Below are positions 50,301 through 56,300 of a stretch of 64,000 nucleotides of DNA, in pieces. The notes beneath the pieces are model-generated. The model saw only the letters and a list, made by a program, of their open reading frames with translations. It had not been told where the DNA came from and made no database searches. Both the position numbers and the translations under genes were made by a program. Each line of letters begins with the position of its first letter. Within the stretch, counting starts at the first letter, position 1. Origin of the DNA: Mimachlamys varia (taxonomy: Eukaryota > Mollusca > Bivalvia > Pectinida > Pectinidae); the NCBI GenBank assembly GCA_947623455.1, contig OX392536.1, positions 36,647,465 to 36,711,464 on the forward strand. Direction: 5' to 3'.

Positions 50301-53300
50301 GACCTTGAATATGGGTCAAGGTCATTTCTTTTCGCAAACTTTGTCGGGCTTCATCTAAGAAACATTTCAGCCAAATATCAAGCTTCTAGGGCTTTTGGTA
50401 TTTCAGAAGAAGTCGTTTAAAGGTTTTAACAGATTTGACCCCTCTGACCTTGAATATAAGTCAAGGTCATTTCTTTTCGCAAACTTTGTCGAGCTTCATC
50501 CAAGGAACCTTTCAGCCAAATATTATGCTTCTAGGGCTTTTGGTATATCAGAAGAAGTCGTTTAAAGGCTTTAACAGATTTGACCCTTGTGACCTTGAAT
50601 ATAGGTCAAGGTCATTTCTTTTTGCAAACTTTGTCGGGCTTCATCTAAGGAACCTTTCAGCAAAATATCATGCTTCCAGGGCTTTTTGTATATCAGAAGA
50701 AGTCGTTTAAAAGCTTTAACAGATTTGACCCTTGTGACCTTGAATATAGGTCAAGGTCATTTTTTTTCGCAAACTATGTCGGGCTTCATCTAAGAAACAT
50801 TTCAGCTAAATATCAAGCTTCTAGGGCTTTTTGTATTTCAGAAGAAGTCGTTTAAAGGTTTTATCATATTTGACTCCTGTGACCTTGAATAAAGATCAAG
50901 GTCATTTCTTTTCGCAAACTTTGTCGGGCTTCATCCAAGGAACCTTTCAGCCAAATATCAAGCTTCTAGGGCTTTTGGTATTTCAGAAGAAGTCGTTTAA
51001 AGGTTTTAACAGATTTGACCCCTGTGACCTTGAATATAGGTCAAGGTCATTTCTTTTCGCAAACTTTGTCGGGCTTCATATAAGAAACCTTTCAGCCAAA
51101 TATCATGCTTCCCGGGCTTTTGGTATTTCAAAAGAAGTCGTTCAAAGGTTTTAACAGATTTGACCCCTGTGACCTTGAATATAGGTCAAGGTCATTTCTT
51201 TTCGCAAACTTTATCAGGCTTTATCCAAGGAACATTTCAGCCAAATATCGTGCTTCTAGGGCTTTTGGTATTTCAGAAGAAGTCGTTTAAAAGTTTTAAC
51301 AGATTTGACCCTTGTGACCTTGAATATAGGTCAAGGTAATTTTTGTTCGCAAACTTCGTTGGGCTTCATCCAAGGAACCTTTCAGCCAAATATCATGCTT
51401 CTGGGGCTTTTGGTATTTCAGAAGAAGTCGTTTAAAGGTTTTAACAGATTTGACCCCTCTGACCTTGAATATAGGTCAAGGTCATTTCTTTTCGCAAACT
51501 TTATCAGGCTTTATCCAAGGAACATTTCAGCCAAATATCGTGCTTCTAGGGCTTTTGATATTTCAGAAGAAGTCGTTTAAAGGTTTTAACAGATTTGACC
51601 CTTGTGACCTTGAATATAGGTCAAGGTAATTTTTTTTCGCAAACTTTGTTGGGCTTCATCCAAGGAACCTTTCAGCCAAATGCCATGTTTCTAGGGCTTT
51701 TAGTATTTCAGAAGAAGTTGTTTAAAGGTTAAAATAGATTTAACCTCACGGTGACCTTGAATATTGGTCAAGGTCATTTCTTTTCGCAAACTTTATTTGG
51801 CTTCATCCAAGGAAGCTACTGGTCAAATATGAAGTCTCTATGCCTGACGGTATTTTAGAAGAAGTTGTTAGAAGGTTTCGACATTTTTGACCCCTGTGAC
51901 CTTGAAATTAGGTCAAAGTGATTTTTTTTCGCAAACTTTGTTCAGCTCCTTCCAAGAAATCTACCAGCCAAATTTCATGTCACTGGGCCTTTCAGTATTT
52001 TAGAAGAAGTCGTTTAAAGGAAAAAGTTGACGGACGCAGGACGGACGGACGGACGGACGGACGGACGGACGGACGGACGGACGACGGACCTTGCACCATC
52101 ACATAAGCTCACTTGGCCCTTCGGGCCAGGTGAGCTAAAAAGCATCTATTGTTATTAAGTCAACACACCAGTTTTCAGCATGGCCCCAAAATACTTTTAG
52201 TGGCCACAATAAATTGAATCAATTATTAATTTCACACTATTTAACAAGAGGATTTTGTTCAGAATGAGTGAAATGCATACAAAATTCTTTTCTTGACTTA
52301 TGGGAAAACAGTTAGATTAAGATCTGCAATATTTTCATTTGGAGAAAAATTAGTACTGTGATTTGTAAATCATTCTTACATATGTATGTATACACAGTGA
52401 TTATAGGGACAAATAAAGCAAGAATGTTACACATGGTGTATTATTGTGACGGAGACACACATACGGTACACACACTAACAGACAACATGTCATTCAAAAT
52501 ACCAAAATTTCTTAATGTTGGTGAGTAGTTTACCAGATGACATTGTATAATTTGTCAGTAAATAAACAGACAAAATTATTATTTTTTTCAGTAGGACATT
52601 GTTGCGTTTGACAACATAGCAAAACCACATTTAAAAAAATGGAAGAAAATCCAGATGTTTTTCACTTTCTTATTGGGAAAAATAAGGATTAAGATATTAT
52701 AAGTAAGATTTGTTATAAGTAAGATATTATAAGTAAGATATTATAAGTAAGATATTATAAGTAAGATATTATAAGTAAGATTTATTATAAGTAAGATATT
52801 ATAAGTAAGATTTGTTATAAGTAAGATTTGTGTTGTCTTCATGATTTTTTATTTTGTGTTTGTATAAGCATTGAATGTTCACGTTCGTTGAAAATCTAAG
52901 TTTATTTATTTCACAGAACAAACAAAATTGCCTGACTGACAGAGAATCGGCGCTGACCAAATCTCCAAACCCAGTAATCCAAATACTTGATTCTTTTAAA
53001 ACAATTTGAAATTGGTCATACTGGAATAGTTAACTATAGACAATGTTAGTGAATTAATATATTTGCTATATATTAGTACAATTGGTTATTGTAAAATAAT
53101 TCTGAGTAAGGTTGAAATTTCAATAATAAGTCAAAATCCTACAAATTGAATTCACCTTTTTTTGAGTACGATTAAATAACAGAGAAAAACATGATTATTT
53201 AGGCCCAACATTCAAATATACATATATACATTAGTTATATACAAATGTAGATGTAATAGCCCTGTAAACTAAGGTTCTTCAGCCTGTTACTTACTTTAGC

Positions 53301-56300
53301 CATCAAATTTATATGATGGACATAACTCTTTCTTTAAAATAAAAAAATGTAAGGTTATATGTACATGTTGTGGGAAAATTAAACACTGCATACTTAAACT
53401 ATGATGGAGAAATTGTGAAATTTAGAAGCCGCAACAGAAATTTGGTTTACAGTATACAGTGGAATCTCGTTATCTCGAACTTTTGTTACTCAAAGACCCC
53501 GTTTAATCTGAATTATTTCGGTGGTCCCGCTGACTTCTAGATAACGAGGTTTGATTGTAGATCATATAGACCAATGTTACATCTTAATTAACTTATAAAG
53601 AGAAGCAGAGAGTTTATGGGTCCTGTGTTCAAATGTTATTTGTTCATCTGAGAATATTATAAATAACTGTTAGCATGGTACAAGTGTCTGCTACTGTAAA
53701 ACACATTTGTAAAGAACCACAGTGAACCTCAAACAATATTTTATGATATTGTGTTAAATGTGTAGCTATAGGGCCAATGAAACATTTCACTGCTACTAAC
53801 TAAGGTTTTGTTATAAGCATTAATGTGCAATAATCAAGCCATAGTGTACTTTGAATTTTTTGTTACAAGATCATGATCTTTCAAGTCATGGTGTACTTTT
53901 TACCTTTCTTTCTGGGGTCAAAGGAGAATAGTTCTAGTGCTGTGTGTGTAAGGCTAAGCTATGTGTGTGTACCTGCCATTGATTTACTAAAATGCTGTGT
54001 GTTCAACTAATTTTTGATAATTATTATTGTGCCTGCGACAGAGTTAAAATAATGCACAGAAAATCAAGCAAAGCTTTCAGTAACTTTTTTGGTCAGTGGC
54101 AATTTTACTTACAAGGACAATTTTTATATATATGGATCATGTTACAAATTAAAAGATAATGTTTTGCTTTAATTTACAGAGGACATCCTCAGCAAGCACG
54201 GTGATACCTTAAAACTAATAAACTAACTACAGGCCAGGGTCAGAAACATGCGAGAACCCGTCAACTGTATAGAAATAAAATTCATTAAAAATGACCAATT
54301 GCTGGACAAATCTGAAAAATATTTAAACCAGAAATACAAAATAAAGCAGAATAATTTCAGCACCAACGTAAGACAAGGATGCAAAAATATTCCTGTACAA
54401 CACAGGCATAATAAAAAATAGGTGTATACTCAATCTAGTACAAACCAAATCAGGCACTTGGTCCATTCTGTTTATTTCTCTTCCCTCAATTAAATTGTTG
54501 CTACTAAGCATATCAAGCCCCAGTTTCATGAACATTTCTTCACTTAAAGGCCCAATATACGTAACTTCAGGATTTTTTTTCTTGCTTCTGAAATATTCTG
54601 AAAAAAGTCAAATTGATAACCATGCAAAAATAAGCCTAAAACGAAGTACCAGTAAACCTGAGCAGTAACTTACAAGAAAGTCTTGACAGAAAATTCCAAA
54701 GAATACAAATACCGAGTTTCAACTGCTGCTGTATAGGTAACCGCGTAAGAATTCATCTTGTATATTGCTGATATCAGTTAATCTTAACTAAATCTATAAC
54801 TATAAAAAGTTATTAGGCTTGATTTTCGCTTCAAGTTTTGCCGAAATTAAGTTACGTATATTGGGCCTTTAAGGAAATTCCTTATTACAGAAGTGAAGGC
54901 GAGTTCCTTATTTCAAGATTTTCCCTTAAATTTCATAATGATTTCCTATGTGAACATTTCTGATTTACATTATGAATCTGCTAAAGTTAACGGAACGTTG
55001 ATGAAACTGGGGCTAGGTGAATGTGATTGGTTTATATGCATATGGGTGCATATACATGTATTTATATGAAAATTCACTGTTGTTTGATCTAAACAAAGAG
55101 AAATGAAATTTACAGAATGGAAGGCAAGATTTGATTTCAATACTTAGATTGGTGCTTAGTAACTGGCAAGGTACATCTGAAGGTGACAACATTTCATTCC
55201 AAAATGATCGTAGCAGTTACCTCCTCTTGTTGAGCAGCTGTGGTTGGCTTTAAAACATTTCAAATCTCCTTTCAACAAGGTATATACAGTAACAATTTGT
55301 TACGAAATGAGAAATATTGGGACTTATACAGTGACTATTTAAGTGCCTAGAGCAAAATTTATGAAGGAAACCTCAAGATTTCTAATATCCAGTACTATAC
55401 CTGTTGATCGCTGAATGGGGCTATGACTTCATCATAGGTACATGTATACTAGCTAAGCACAATCAGATCTGTTTTGCAAACAATGTTCAGGACTACTATA
55501 AGAAAAATAACTTTTGAACTCAAACTATCTTTTAATATTCACTAGTTGTTTTTTTCATACGGTATGTTCTAGTATGAATTGTAATGTTACACCGAATGAT
55601 AATTTAAGTTTATAAGAATTACCCAAGTTTAAAAATCTGTAAATTCATTATGAAACACTTAAGTGTGTTAATTAATGTTCCTTCTAATGTAGTTTTTCTT
55701 TCCTCTAAAAGATAAACACAATCATTTCTGATGTTGTCAACATATATTATATATATATAAATAAAAACAAAAAACACGAAGACTACTTTTTGCTAGTGCT
55801 TTCGCCCATCTTGGGGCTCTTCAGGCAACTTATATATATATAGTTAACTTTACCATCAGTACATTAGCTTCACAATCATAACTTTAAAAAAAGACACTAT
55901 TTGAGTGTTTTCCTTGTGTGGTACATCAAAATTGAAAAAAAAAACCCATTGAAATATAGCCTTTAATAAGTTTTCTTATAAGAAATAAAACTAATCATGC
56001 TTTGCTAATCTAGATGTCATATTAAAGTTTCTATATCATTAATATTTACAATGTTTAGTTTTTAAGAATTTTTCTTAAAATCAATACAATGATATGGTCT
56101 TTGATGAAGAGCCCTTATCTGTGTCAAGGTAAGTAATACCAGGGTATTATGTCAGAGTTCTCTCCCCTGTAAATCCTATATTAAGTACGGAAATGTGAGG
56201 GTATCTACCAGTTAATAATGTTAACACAATAATTCCAAAATTTTCAATCTGCATTCAATAGCAATGTACAATATTAAATAAAAGCATGTATACAAAAGAA

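Noticed and set aside
49565..51580. Series of about 91-codon plus-strand frames ([17 protein letters not shown] type)
   Set aside because: They repeat every 145 bp inside a transposable element array and are staggered by frame, as expected from a non-coding repeat.
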